Shown here: in pieces, positions 35,284 through 44,702 of the stretch | Numbering within the stretch: the first letter of the stretch is position 1 | How the letters are laid out: every line of letters starts with the position of its first letter | Source: Prevotella sp. | GTDB taxonomy: Bacteria; Bacteroidota; Bacteroidia; Bacteroidales; Bacteroidaceae | NCBI GenBank assembly: GCA_018385335.1 | Contig: JAHAZN010000028.1 | Span: 1 to 64,000, forward strand | Direction of reading: 5' to 3' | DNA length: 64,000 bases | Made by a program: the position numbers and the translations under genes | Notes under the pieces: model-generated | The model's input: only the letters and a program-made list of their open reading frames with translations | The model's database searches: none | Told to the model about the DNA's origin: nothing

Positions 35284-36379
35284 CAGCTACCACCTGTGGT
35301 CCACGCACCCTGCTGTCTTTCTTCAGTCCACTCTTAATCTCGATATTCACGCCGTTGCTCAGTCCTGTGACCACCTGAGTGCGCTCGTAAGTCTTGCTGT
35401 CGCCCTCCCCCTTCACCACATAGACGAAGGTGGAATCGCCACTATACTCTATCGCGCTCTCTGGAAGGGCAAGCACCTGTGTGGCTTTGGCCAACTCTAT
35501 CTCGGCATTGGCACTATAGCCCGACCTCATCTTCTCTTCTTTATTGAGCTTCACTGCCGCCTTGATCTCAAACTGATTGGCACCATTGTACCCCACGGCC
35601 TTAGGAGAGATATATTCCAGACAAGCCTCAAAGTGAAGATCCTGCAAGGCTCCCACAGTGATGGTCATCATCGTGCCCTGCTCCACACGTCCCACCTCGG
35701 TCTCGTCGATATTACCACGGAAGATGAGGTCGTTCATGTTGGCGACAGTGGCGATGGTCGTACCATCATTGAAGGTATTGCTGAGGATGACGGAGTTGCC
35801 CACCTTCACAGGGATATCGAGGATGACACCGCTGATGGTGGAACGGATGAGTGTGGAACTGGCTTTGGCGTTGCTTGCCGACACACCGTCTCTCACTACC
35901 TGCAGTGCCTCTACGGCAGCTGCCCTTTCCTCCTGCGACTGCTGGAGCTGCTGTCGGGCTTTGTCATACTCCTCATCGCTCACCAGATGCTGGCGATAGA
36001 GTGTCTCCTCGCGACCGAAGCTGACTTCAGCCTGACGGAGATTAATCTCTGCAAGGCGTACACGGCTCTGTGCCGAACTGAGTGCTCCCATATCCGGAAT
36101 CACCTTCACCTTGGCTATCACCTCACCCTCTTCCACCTTATCTCCCGCCTGCTTGTAGAGGTCGGTGATGATGCCGCTTATCTGCGGTTTGACGCTCACC
36201 TCGTTGCGGGGCTCTATGCATCCGGTGATGACCGTTGTCCTGCGGATATCCATCACCGTCGGTGTAAACTCCTGATAAACCACCTTTTCTGGTTTCGATT
36301 TCTGGTAGAGGAACACGAAGGTCCCCACGAAGACGATGGCTATCAAGGCAGCCACCACCACTTTTAAATACTTTTTCAT
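35267..36379 (-). CDS. HlyD/MacA-type periplasmic adaptor
   Basis: 370 residues. One N-terminal anchor helix (VVVAALIAIVFVGTFVFLYQ), then the lipoyl half-motif VSVKPQISGIITDLYKQAGD, a coiled-coil hairpin (ALSSAQSRVRLAEINLRQAE ... ASNAKASSTLIRSTISGVIL) and beta-barrel and membrane-proximal domains (DETEVGRVEQGTMMTITV). It links the inner-membrane ABC proteins to the TolC-like channel. Gene order ATPase-permease-permease-adaptor-channel supports a MacAB-TolC-like tripartite exporter. The substrate is unknown. Confidence 0.93.
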   Translation of the reverse strand: MKKYLKVVVAALIAIVFVGTFVFLYQKSKPEKVVYQEFTPTVMDIRRTTVITGCIEPRNEVSVKPQISGIITDLYKQAGDKVEEGEVIAKVKVIPDMGALSSAQSRVRLAEINLRQAEVSFGREETLYRQHLVSDEEYDKARQQLQQSQEERAAAVEALQVVRDGVSASNAKASSTLIRSTISGVILDIPVKVGNSVILSNTFNDGTTIATVANMNDLIFRGNIDETEVGRVEQGTMMTITVGALQDLHFEACLEYISPKAVGYNGANQFEIKAAVKLNKEEKMRSGYSANAEIELAKATQVLALPESAIEYSGDSTFVYVVKGEGDSKTYERTQVVTGLSNGVNIEIKSGLKKDSRVRGPQVVAGGNEK

Positions 36380-36434
36380 TGGCTTTTATTTGTTGTTTCT
36401 TTATTGTTTTCTCAGCTATGGTATATTTGCGCTA

Positions 36435-37682
36435 CTACTCATCTCTCATGGCATCTACCGGTTTGATACTCATGGCACGCAAGGCGGGTGGCATTCCCGC
36501 TAGTGCACCGAGGAGTGAGACCAGAAGAACGGCAGCAAGAGCCACGTTAAAGGGCACCTGGAAATGAGCGAGAAGGATGCCGTCGGTGGTATTGCCCAGC
36601 TCCACCATCTGTAGAATAGCCACAGCAAAGAGGATACCACTCATACCAGCCACAAGGGTGAGCACGATGCTCTCGGCTATGATCTGTGAGAGGATCGACT
36701 TAGGGGTAGCTCCTATGGCTCGCCGGATGCCTATCTCAGTGGTGCGTTCCTTCACCGTGACCATCATGATGTTCGACACACCGATGGCCCCTGCCAGGAG
36801 GGTACCTATCCCCACTAACCACACAAGGAAGTTGACGCCCTGGAACAGACTGTCCATCATTCCGAAGAGCAGTTCGGTGTTAAACACCATGATTCCCTGC
36901 TCATCCGTTTCGTCGATAAGATGTGCCCTTGCTATGGTCTGCCTTATCTTCTGCGTGAGCGCACTCATTGTCACCCCCTTATGTGCCGTCATGGCAATCA
37001 TGTGAACACTATTTCCCTGGTTGTATGTTTTCTGCATGAGTGTGAAGGGTATGACCATGCTCTCATCAGGCGGTCCACCAAAGTTCATTCCATTTGACTC
37101 ACTCACATCAACCCCCACCACCTCATAGTAGATCTTGTCGATGCGCACCATCTGTCCGCAGGGGTCACCGCCCTTGGGGAAGAGGTTCTGATACACCTTC
37201 TTTCCTATGACACACACCTTACGCAGCTGAGTGATATCCATCTCATTGAGGTATCTTCCATAGGCCATCTTGGGTGCCTGCACCTTCTGCATCTCAGTCA
37301 TCACTCCAAGTACGAAACCATCATAATAGTTGTCGCCTTGAACGGCCTGTTTAGAACCACCGAAGAGTATAGGTGTCACCACATCGAGCTCAGGGACTCT
37401 CTGCTGTATGCGTTCCACGTCATGGTTGTCCATCCACCAGTAGCGTCCCTTCTTCATTCCCTTATAGGCTTTTGTGGTGTTCTGTGACCACACAAAGGCG
37501 GCATTGTTAGCAAATCCTTCAAAGTTACGTTCGAGGAGTTCCTTCAATCCCCTTCCTCCTCCGATGAGTACCACGAGCATAAAGACGCCCCAAAACACGC
37601 CGAAACCCGTGAGTAGGCTTCGACTCTTGTTTCGTGTGAGCGTATCGAGAATCTCTCTATAGGTATCTAAGTCTATCTTCAT
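36435..37682 (-). CDS. MacB-like ABC transporter permease (second of two)
   Basis: 415 residues with the MacB/FtsX architecture: one N-terminal helix (RSLLTGFGVFWGVFMLVVLIG), a large periplasmic MacB_PCD domain, and three C-terminal helices (FLVWLVGIGTLLAGAIGVSN, ESIVLTLVAGMSGILFAVAI, then ALAAVLLVSLLGALAGMPPALRA). VKERTTEIGIRRAIGATP is the coupling-helix motif facing the ATPase. No ATPase domain is fused; it is a separate gene. The sequence differs enough from the neighbouring permease to suggest a heterodimer. Confidence 0.93.
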   Translation of the reverse strand: MKIDLDTYREILDTLTRNKSRSLLTGFGVFWGVFMLVVLIGGGRGLKELLERNFEGFANNAAFVWSQNTTKAYKGMKKGRYWWMDNHDVERIQQRVPELDVVTPILFGGSKQAVQGDNYYDGFVLGVMTEMQKVQAPKMAYGRYLNEMDITQLRKVCVIGKKVYQNLFPKGGDPCGQMVRIDKIYYEVVGVDVSESNGMNFGGPPDESMVIPFTLMQKTYNQGNSVHMIAMTAHKGVTMSALTQKIRQTIARAHLIDETDEQGIMVFNTELLFGMMDSLFQGVNFLVWLVGIGTLLAGAIGVSNIMMVTVKERTTEIGIRRAIGATPKSILSQIIAESIVLTLVAGMSGILFAVAILQMVELGNTTDGILLAHFQVPFNVALAAVLLVSLLGALAGMPPALRAMSIKPVDAMRDE

Positions 37683-37716
37683 TGTTTCATTGTCATTATC
37701 GATGTCTATTCTGTTC

Positions 37717-38973
37717 TTACTCTCTCATGGCTTCGATGGGCCTGATGCGTGCCGCCTTCCATGCAGGGATAAGTCCCGCCACCGTGCCAGCCAAGATGAT
37801 GACCAGAGTAGCCTCAACACATACATCGATACCCACAGTGGGATTGACAAACATCTTGGCGGTGAAGAGTCCGGTATCCACATTCATGTTGCCCGACACA
37901 TAGTTCATATATTCATTGACGGCGACGCCACAGAACATGCCGAGGTAGCCAAAGAGGGAGGTGATGATGATGCTCTCTATGATGATGAGTTTCAGGATGT
38001 TCCATGGTGTAGCACCGATAGCTTTTCTGATGCCAAACTCCCTTGTACGTTCCTTCACGGTGATAAGCATGATATTGCTCACCCCCACCACCCCACTGAG
38101 GAGCGTGAAGAGTCCCACCACCCAGAGGGCCGTGGTGAGGATATTCAATCCCTTCTCCATCTGCATGTTGCTCGTATATCTGTTCCACAGCCAGATAGCA
38201 TTCTCATCGTCGGGTGCAGCGATGTGATTGGCATTGATACGTCGGCGATAGTCGTCCTCAAACGCGTCGTTGTCTTCCTCTGTAGGCAGTCCATGGAAGG
38301 CATATTCTATCATCTCCACCTTCTCTCCCTGACCATAGATAGTGCTTACGGTGGTAAGGGGAGCATAGAAGACGGAACTCTGCCTTGTCTCATCGGCCTG
38401 TACGATACCCACCACACGAAACATCATGCCGTTAGCCTTTACCAGCTGTCCTACCAACGAACCTCTTCCGTCAGAGAGTTCCTTGGCCTGCTTATGGTCT
38501 AACACCATCACCTTCCTCCTTTCCTTCAGGTCGCCCTCATTGATAAAGCGGCCCTCGAGGAGCATGAGTTTGTTGAGCTGCTGATGGATGGGGAGCACGC
38601 CCTTCATCTGCTGCGAGACGAGATAGTTCTTGTGGAGCGTGAGAGTCACGTCATAGGAGGACACCACTGCTCCCACCTCGTCAACATGCGCCTTAAACTC
38701 CTTCGATGTGGTACTGATATCCTTGGTATCGAGGGTAATCATTCTGCCTTCCTTCATTCCTGCATAGGGTTTGGAAGTCCTTCCTCCCCATACGCCCATG
38801 GAGTTGGGTAGCGCCTTAAACTGGTTCTCCTTGGTGGCATTGATCAGCCCGTTGCCCGAACCGAGCAAGAAGATGAGCATGAAGATACCCCACGCCACGG
38901 AGCATCCCGTGAGCGTCGTTCTCAGTTTGTTTCTCCGGGCTGTAGCCCATATTTCTCTAAGGATATTCATCAC
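37717..38973 (-). CDS. MacB-like ABC transporter permease (first of two)
   Basis: 418 residues, same MacB_PCD plus FtsX layout. N-terminal helix in TTLTGCSVAWGIFMLIFLLG, coupling motif ITVKERTREFGIRKAIGATP, last helices in IIESIIITSLFGYLGMFCG and LVIILAGTVAGLIPAWKAA. It starts 18 bp after the ATPase stop and ends 34 bp before the second permease. Related to, but clearly distinct from, its neighbour, as in two-permease exporters common in Bacteroidetes. Confidence 0.93.
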   Translation of the reverse strand: MMNILREIWATARRNKLRTTLTGCSVAWGIFMLIFLLGSGNGLINATKENQFKALPNSMGVWGGRTSKPYAGMKEGRMITLDTKDISTTSKEFKAHVDEVGAVVSSYDVTLTLHKNYLVSQQMKGVLPIHQQLNKLMLLEGRFINEGDLKERRKVMVLDHKQAKELSDGRGSLVGQLVKANGMMFRVVGIVQADETRQSSVFYAPLTTVSTIYGQGEKVEMIEYAFHGLPTEEDNDAFEDDYRRRINANHIAAPDDENAIWLWNRYTSNMQMEKGLNILTTALWVVGLFTLLSGVVGVSNIMLITVKERTREFGIRKAIGATPWNILKLIIIESIIITSLFGYLGMFCGVAVNEYMNYVSGNMNVDTGLFTAKMFVNPTVGIDVCVEATLVIILAGTVAGLIPAWKAARIRPIEAMRE

Positions 38974-38991
38974 ATTATCTTTCTAATGTCA

Positions 38992-39711
38992 TCATTTCAT
39001 CAGTCCTCCCATACCGAAGGTTGAGGCGGTATGGTCGAGGTTGACGTCGATCTTCCCTATCACACCATCCTTGATATGAATAATCTTGTCGGTCGCATTA
39101 GCCACACCACTCTCGTGGGTCACTACGACGATAGTCATCTTCTCCTGTTCATGCAGCTGTTTGAGCAGTTTCATCACCTCAACACTTGTCTTTGAGTCGA
39201 GGGCTCCTGTAGGCTCATCGGCGAGTATCACCTGTGGCCTTGTGATGAGCGCCCGGGCGATAGCTACACGCTGTTTCTGTCCGCCCGACAGCTCATTGGG
39301 ATAGTGGTCTGCCCATTGGAGCAGTCCCAGTCGGTCGAGATAATCCATAGCCATACGGTGTCTCTCTCTCCTGTTCACTCCTTGATAATAGAGTGGCAAC
39401 TCCACATTCTCTACGGCGGTCTTGAAGGTGATGAGGTTAAACGACTGGAAGATGAATCCAATCATTCTGTTGCGATAGTCTGCGGCCTTGGTCTCACTCA
39501 GGTCTTTTATGAGTTGTCCGTTGAGATGATAAGTACCTTCGTCGTAGTTGTCGAGGATGCCGAGGATGTTGAGCAACGTTGATTTGCCTGAACCGCTGGA
39601 GCCCATGATGGAGACAAACTCTCCCCGCTGGATGTCAAGGTCAATGCCTTTGAGTACATGGAGCGGCTGTGCGCCCTTGTAAGTCTTGTTGATGTTCTTT
39701 AGATGTATCAT
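38992..39711 (-). CDS. MacB/LolD-type ABC ATPase
   Basis: 239 residues. Walker [16 protein letters not shown] (about 35-49), Q-loop FIFQSFNLI, signature [15 protein letters not shown], Walker [16 protein letters not shown] and the H-loop [10 protein letters not shown]. It provides ATP hydrolysis for the two permeases that follow. First gene of the five-gene export operon, with a leader of about 150 nt. Confidence 0.96.
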   Translation of the reverse strand: MIHLKNINKTYKGAQPLHVLKGIDLDIQRGEFVSIMGSSGSGKSTLLNILGILDNYDEGTYHLNGQLIKDLSETKAADYRNRMIGFIFQSFNLITFKTAVENVELPLYYQGVNRRERHRMAMDYLDRLGLLQWADHYPNELSGGQKQRVAIARALITRPQVILADEPTGALDSKTSVEVMKLLKQLHEQEKMTIVVVTHESGVANATDKIIHIKDGVIGKIDVNLDHTASTFGMGGLMK

Positions 39712-39867
39712 AGCTGATATTTATTCATTGCGCTATTGATTTTTACTCATTGCACACTTGGTTTTATTCATCTCCCACTGTTTAGTGGTGAATAGCCATT
39801 CATTGCATTTCGCGCTGTTGGCTACGATATGTTTGTCTTTTTGACGACTATTGTTGTCTGAAAGTTG

Positions 39868-39875
39868 CAAAAGTA
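39868..39875 (-). promoter_or_regulatory. -7 box (TACTTTTG) of the efflux operon
   Basis: On the minus strand, 39875 to 39868 reads TACTTTTG. The first ATG of the operon is about 157 nt downstream, leaving a long leader. Confidence 0.5.
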
Positions 39876-40043
39876 TCTTTTTTAGCTATCATTTTCTATC
39901 ATTTCCCCTCTTTTCTCTTTTATCTTCAGCAAATTTTAACAGAAAAGAAGGGTGAGGTAACATTTGGTATGGTGGACTGGATAGCACTGTGTTCTTCCGC
40001 CGCCAGTGCCAGCGGAAGATTACATATAAGTTCAAAGAAAAAA

Positions 40044-40073
40044 ATGCCTATGTAGAAAAAGCTACATAGGCAT
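40044..40073 (-). terminator. gpmI terminator
   Basis: ATGCCTATGTAG (40044-40055) pairs perfectly with CTACATAGGCAT (40062-40073). On the minus strand it is followed by a run of seven U. Confidence 0.85.
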
Positions 40074-40096
40074 TTAGGTATTGTTCTGTATCAATC

Positions 40097-41617
40097 TCAA
40101 TCAACAATCAGGTTCTCACCCGTCATATCAGCAGGCTGCTCCAGTCCCATGATATGCAGGATAGAGGGAGCAACGTCGGCCAGACGACCGTCCTTCACTG
40201 TAGCAGAATTGTTGTTGGTGACATAGATGAAAGGAACGGGGTTGAGTGAGTGAGCGGTGTTGGGTGTTCCATCGCCATTCACTGCATTGTCAGCATTGCC
40301 ATGGTCAGCGATGATGATGGCCTCATAATCGTTGGCTTTGGCTGCCTCGATGACGTCGTGTACACAGCAGTCAACGGCATAGACAGCCTTAGCGATGGCA
40401 TTATAGACACCTGTATGTCCCACCATGTCTCCGTTGGCGAAGTTGACAACGATAAAGTCGTACTCCTGGGTATTGATAGCTTCCACCAACTTCTCCTTCA
40501 CCTCATAGGCACTCATCTCTGGTTTCAGGTCATAGGTAGCCACCTTAGGTGAGGGTATCAGGATACGGTCCTCTCCTTCGAAAGGCTCCTCGCGACCACC
40601 ATTAAAGAAGAAGGTGACGTGGGCATATTTCTCTGTCTCTGCAGTGTGAAGCTGCTTCTTGCCCTGACTGCTGAGGTATTCGCCGAGCGTATTGCCTACA
40701 TTCTCCTTGGGGAAGAGGATATTGACACCTGTGAACGAAGCATCATAGGGAGTCATGCAGTAGTATTGCAGCCCCTTGATGGTGTGCATACCCTCCTCGG
40801 GCATATCCTGCTGTGTGAGCACCTGTGTGAGCTCCTTCGCACGGTCGTTGCGGAAGTTGATGAAGATAACCACATCACCCTCTTCTATCACTCCATTGAC
40901 CTTAGCATTGCTGATGGGTTTGATAAACTCGTCGGTCACACCCTCAGCATAGCTCTCTTCCATAGCCTTCACCATGCAGTCGGCTTTCTTTCCCTTGCCC
41001 TCAACGAGCAGGTCGTAAGCCTCTTTCACGCGGTTCCAGCGCTTGTCGCGGTCCATGGCATAGAAGCGTCCCACGATGTCAGCGATGGCGGCATCGTTGG
41101 CGGCACACACCTTAGAGAGTTCCTCGATGAATCCCTTACCGCTCTTGGGGTCGGTGTCACGACCGTCCATGAAGCAGTGAACGAAGGTTTGGTCCTTCAG
41201 TCCATAAGCCTTGCCCACCTCTATCAGTTTGAAGAGATGATCGAGAGAAGAGTGCACACCACCATCAGAGGTAAGTCCCATGAGGTGGAGCTTCTTATTG
41301 TTCTCCTTGGCATAGGTATAGGCAGCCTTCACCTGCGCATTGTCTTTGATGGAGCCATCCTTGCAGGCACGGTTGATTTTCACCAAGTCTTGATAAACAA
41401 TGCGACCAGCACCGATATTGAGATGCCCCACCTCTGAGTTACCCATCTGTCCGTTAGGCAGACCGACATCCTCGCCAGAGGCCTGCAGCTGAGAGTGAGC
41501 ACTGGTGGCGGTAAGCAGGTCGAGATAAGGCGTAGGAGTGTTATAGATAACGTCGCCCACACCGTGTTTGCCGATTCCCCATCCATCGAGAATCATCAGT
41601 AATGCTTTCTTTGCCAT
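40097..41617 (-). CDS. gpmI: 2,3-bisphosphoglycerate-independent phosphoglycerate mutase
   Basis: Interconverts 3- and 2-phosphoglycerate in glycolysis. 506 residues, typical of GpmI. Motifs are [15 protein letters not shown] (metal Asp), the catalytic Ser in [44 protein letters not shown], the metal motif [11 protein letters not shown] and [14 protein letters not shown] single-gene transcript with promoter and terminator. Confidence 0.98.
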   Translation of the reverse strand: MAKKALLMILDGWGIGKHGVGDVIYNTPTPYLDLLTATSAHSQLQASGEDVGLPNGQMGNSEVGHLNIGAGRIVYQDLVKINRACKDGSIKDNAQVKAAYTYAKENNKKLHLMGLTSDGGVHSSLDHLFKLIEVGKAYGLKDQTFVHCFMDGRDTDPKSGKGFIEELSKVCAANDAAIADIVGRFYAMDRDKRWNRVKEAYDLLVEGKGKKADCMVKAMEESYAEGVTDEFIKPISNAKVNGVIEEGDVVIFINFRNDRAKELTQVLTQQDMPEEGMHTIKGLQYYCMTPYDASFTGVNILFPKENVGNTLGEYLSSQGKKQLHTAETEKYAHVTFFFNGGREEPFEGEDRILIPSPKVATYDLKPEMSAYEVKEKLVEAINTQEYDFIVVNFANGDMVGHTGVYNAIAKAVYAVDCCVHDVIEAAKANDYEAIIIADHGNADNAVNGDGTPNTAHSLNPVPFIYVTNNNSATVKDGRLADVAPSILHIMGLEQPADMTGENLIVD

Positions 41618-41697
41618 AGTTGTATAGTGTTTAATAAGTTATTGCAGGTGGCTGGCCATTAGCCAGTGGTTTGCACCCATTATTATATAATCGCCTG

Positions 41698-41705
41698 CAA
41701 AGTTA
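41698..41705 (-). promoter_or_regulatory. -7 box (TAACTTTG) of gpmI
   Basis: On the minus strand, 41705 to 41698 reads TAACTTTG. ATG is about 81 nt downstream, and a small hairpin CTGGC...GCCAG (41652-41666) lies in the leader. Confidence 0.55.
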
Positions 41706-41852
41706 GTGCAAAAAATCGAGTAAGTGAGTAAAATGAATAACGATTATTCATTTTCGAGCGAGAGATTTTTATCCAAGGCGAAGACAATACAAAATAAATG
41801 TGATGAAATCCGTTTATTTTTATTGTTGAGCCGCAGCCTAACTTATCCAAAG

Positions 41853-43214
41853 TTAGATTATCCCCAACTCATGGAGGAAGATGAGCAGGATGCACACAGG
41901 ACAGACAAACCTCACGACAAAGAGGAAGAGGGGGACAAAACGCGAGGAGAGCGTGCCGCGGTTAGTCAGCTCTGAGAGGATGGTGGAGTTGGGGGCAAAC
42001 CATCCTACATAGATGCAGGTGAGGAAGGCACCGACGGGCATCATCAACTGAGCAGTGAGGAAGTCGAAGAAACTCAGCAGGGGCATCTCGAAGAGCTGAA
42101 GGTTGGGACAGGCTCCCATGGAGAGCGAACTCAGTGTGCAGATAACAGCTGCCACAAGGCTCACTATCGTCACTGCCCAAGGGCGACGCAGACGCATCTC
42201 CTCCTGAAGGAACGAGGTGCCTATCTCCAACATCGAGATGGTGGAGGTGAGGGCAGCCAAAGCCAAAAGGGCATAGAAGAGGATGGAGATGAGATAGCCC
42301 ATCAAGGGGACAGAGGAAAAGGCCTGGTTGAACACATTGGGGAGGGTGATGAAGATGAGCGACGGACCGCTGTCGGCATTCACTCCCACGGAGAAGGCTG
42401 CGGGGAAAATCATCAGTCCGGCAAGGATGGCGATGCAGGTATCGATGAGGGCTATCTGTGCTGCTGACTTCATAAGGTTGATCTCCTTACCGAAATAGGA
42501 GGCGTAGGTGCAGAGGCAGGCTGTGCCCAGACTCAGAGAGAAGAAGGCCTGCCCCAACGCATCGAGCATGGTGTCGGCCGTCACCTTGCTGAAGTCGGGC
42601 TTGAAGAGAAAGGTGATGCCTTGAGAAGCACCAGGAAGCAGACAGGAAGCCACCACGATGATGACAAGCAACACGAAGAGCAGAGGCATCAGCAATTTAG
42701 AGACACGCTCAATGCCACCACGCACTCCCTGTGACACCACGAGATGGGTGATGAGGATGAAGAGCAAAGCCCAGAGGATGGGCTGATAGGGATGGGAGGA
42801 AAAGTCTTGGAAATACTGCTGTATCATCTTACTGTCGCCCGTGAGCTGGCTACCTACTGATGCAAAAAGATACTGCAGACACCAACCGGCTACCACCGAA
42901 TAGAACCCGAAGATGAGCACCGAGGAGATGATGCCCATATACCCCACGGTGCGCCACGACCTCTTTCGCGACAATCGTCCGTAGGCTCTCACGGCATTGG
43001 TGCCTGCATGACGTCCAACGATAAACTCGCTCACCATGCCTGGCATACCGAGGAGCAGGATGCAACCAATGTAAAGAAGGATGAAGGCGGCACCGCCGTT
43101 CTGACCGGTCATATAAGGGAAACGCCAGATGTTGCCTAAGCCCACGGCAGAACCGGCTGTGGCAAGGATGATACCTAAACGACTGCGAAAAGTGTTGTGG
43201 GAGAAACGTGCCAT
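41853..43214 (-). CDS. NSS family sodium-dependent transporter (copy 2)
   Basis: 453 residues, neurotransmitter:sodium symporter family (LeuT fold), probably Na+-coupled uptake of an amino acid. Features are RLGIILATAGSAVGLGNIWR (helix 1 with unwound Gly pair), FPYMTGQNGGAAFILLY, the Ser/Thr-rich helix 6 region and about eleven helices, one fewer than animal members, which is usual for many bacterial forms. It starts 6 bp after its paralogue; the two align along their whole length, indicating a tandem duplication. The substrate is not readable. Confidence 0.94.
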   Translation of the reverse strand: MARFSHNTFRSRLGIILATAGSAVGLGNIWRFPYMTGQNGGAAFILLYIGCILLLGMPGMVSEFIVGRHAGTNAVRAYGRLSRKRSWRTVGYMGIISSVLIFGFYSVVAGWCLQYLFASVGSQLTGDSKMIQQYFQDFSSHPYQPILWALLFILITHLVVSQGVRGGIERVSKLLMPLLFVLLVIIVVASCLLPGASQGITFLFKPDFSKVTADTMLDALGQAFFSLSLGTACLCTYASYFGKEINLMKSAAQIALIDTCIAILAGLMIFPAAFSVGVNADSGPSLIFITLPNVFNQAFSSVPLMGYLISILFYALLALAALTSTISMLEIGTSFLQEEMRLRRPWAVTIVSLVAAVICTLSSLSMGACPNLQLFEMPLLSFFDFLTAQLMMPVGAFLTCIYVGWFAPNSTILSELTNRGTLSSRFVPLFLFVVRFVCPVCILLIFLHELGII

Positions 43215-43220
43215 AACGAG

Positions 43221-44582
43221 TTAGATAAGTCCGAATTGATGAAGGAATATAAGCAATATGCAGAGGGGACAGACATATTTCACACAGAAGAGATAGAGGT
43301 GGAAGAAACGGCAACGCATGGTGCCCCAGTTGGTGAGCTGGTCACGCACCACTTTATGTGGAATGGCCCAACCCACGAAAAGACAGGTGAAGAGACCACC
43401 GATGGGGAGGAAGATCTGACCCGTGACGAAGTCGAAAACATCGAAGAGTGACATCCCAAAGAGTGTCAATCCCTCATAAGCACCCAGGGAGAGCGAACAG
43501 AAAGCACCTATCACCGAGCATGAGAGGGTGACGATGAGGGCAGCAGAACGGCGGGTGATATGAAGCTCCTCATGGAAAAAGGCGGTACTCACCTCATGAA
43601 GAGAGATGAGCGAGGTGAGGGCGGCCAAGGCCAGAAGGGCATAGAAGAGCAGGGAGATGACATAACCCACCATGGGCATGGAGGCAAAAGCCTGGTTGAA
43701 GACATTGGGAAGGGTGATGAAGATGAGCGAAGGACCGCTGTCGGGATTCACCCCTACAGAGAACGCCGCAGGGAAGATCATCAATCCGGCAAGGATAGCT
43801 ACGAGACTATCTATCACACCTATCTGGATAGCCGACCTGCCGAGGTCGGTCTGACGGTTGAAATAGGAGGCGTAGGTACAGATGCAACCCATGGCCAAGC
43901 TCAACGAATAGAAAGCCTGCCCCAAGGCACCGAGGAAGACATCGGCATTGAGCTTACTGAAATCGGGATGGAAAAGGAAGGCGATACCCTTGCCTGCCCC
44001 CGGAAGCATACAAGAGGCACCGACGATGATGAGCAATAGGATGAAAAGGGCAGGCATCATCATCTTCGAAGCACGTTCTATCCCCTTTCTTACACCATGC
44101 ACTATCACAAAATGGGTGGCGACAAGAAAGACCACCGTCCACAAGATGGGTTTCAGTGCATCGGTACTGAACGATGCAAAGTAACTGCTGATGAAGGCGG
44201 GGTCGCCAGAGAGATGACCCACCAACGAAGCATAGACATATTGCAGACACCAGCCCGCCACCACGGCATAATAACCTGTGATGAGGAAACCAGTGATAAC
44301 CCCTAACCAACCCACGAGCCACCAGGGCCGACCATTGGAGAGCTTGGCATAGGCTCGTGCCGTGTTCGACTGAGCATGGCGGCCGATGACAAACTCATTG
44401 ATCATACAGGGTATGCCGAGGAAGAGCACACATGCAAAATAGAGAAGAATGAACACGGCACCACCATTCTGCCCGGTCATATAGGGGAAACGCCACACGT
44501 TGCCCAGTCCGACGGCCGAACCTGCCGTAGCAAGGATAATACCCAGTTTGCTGCCAAAGTTTGTTCTTTGTATTTCTGTCAT
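43221..44582 (-). CDS. NSS family sodium-dependent transporter (copy 1)
   Basis: 453 residues, the same length as its neighbour. Helix 1 is KLGIILATAGSAVGLGNVWR, followed by FPYMTGQNGGAVFILLYFA. Identical blocks shared with copy 2 include NPDSGPSLIFITLPNVFNQA (NADSG in copy 2) and LLFYALLALAALTS. The C terminus ends CPLCILLIFLHQFGLI, almost as in copy 2 (CPVCILLIFLHELGII). First in the two-gene unit, with a promoter at 44667-44674. It may import a different amino acid from copy 2, because the central helices differ. Confidence 0.94.
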   Translation of the reverse strand: MTEIQRTNFGSKLGIILATAGSAVGLGNVWRFPYMTGQNGGAVFILLYFACVLFLGIPCMINEFVIGRHAQSNTARAYAKLSNGRPWWLVGWLGVITGFLITGYYAVVAGWCLQYVYASLVGHLSGDPAFISSYFASFSTDALKPILWTVVFLVATHFVIVHGVRKGIERASKMMMPALFILLLIIVGASCMLPGAGKGIAFLFHPDFSKLNADVFLGALGQAFYSLSLAMGCICTYASYFNRQTDLGRSAIQIGVIDSLVAILAGLMIFPAAFSVGVNPDSGPSLIFITLPNVFNQAFASMPMVGYVISLLFYALLALAALTSLISLHEVSTAFFHEELHITRRSAALIVTLSCSVIGAFCSLSLGAYEGLTLFGMSLFDVFDFVTGQIFLPIGGLFTCLFVGWAIPHKVVRDQLTNWGTMRCRFFHLYLFCVKYVCPLCILLIFLHQFGLI

Positions 44583-44663
44583 TTCAACATTTCTTTTGAT
44601 GCAACATTCGTGTCATAGTTCAACAGTTCAATACTTCAAGATTTCAATATTTCCCCATTGCGC

Positions 44664-44694
44664 TTGCAAAAGTAGATAATTTTTCTTACTTTTG
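44664..44694 (+). promoter_or_regulatory. Promoter of the VanZ-like gene, overlapping a divergent promoter
   Basis: TTG 44664-44666 and TACTTTTG 44687-44694 with a 20-nt spacer on the plus strand. A minus-strand TACTTTTG (44674 to 44667) for the NSS pair lies inside this spacer, so both polymerases cannot bind at once. Confidence 0.7.
44667..44674 (-). promoter_or_regulatory. -7 box (TACTTTTG) of the NSS pair
   Basis: On the minus strand, 44674 to 44667 reads TACTTTTG followed by CAAGCG; the NSS copy 1 ATG is 85 nt downstream. Confidence 0.55.
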
Positions 44695-44702
44695 CACATA
44701 AA

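Larger units (their letters stand above)
39712..40096. other. Intergenic region with leader, promoter and terminator
   Basis: This 385-bp gap contains the long leader of the efflux operon, with three near-copies of (A/T)TCATTGC (near 39723, 39745, 39802), its -7 box at 39868-39875, a 7-bp hairpin CTTCCGC/GCGGAAG (39994-40018) with no assigned role, and the gpmI terminator at 40044-40073. No coding frame is seen. Confidence 0.6.

Noticed and set aside
35159..36367. A 402-residue plus-strand frame
   Set aside because: It lies antisense to the adaptor gene, is rich in His/Leu/Ser as expected for the complement of a coding strand, and has no recognisable domain or promoter.
40619..41437. A 272-residue plus-strand frame
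   Set aside because: Antisense of gpmI, which is fully conserved; no family is recognisable in the shadow.
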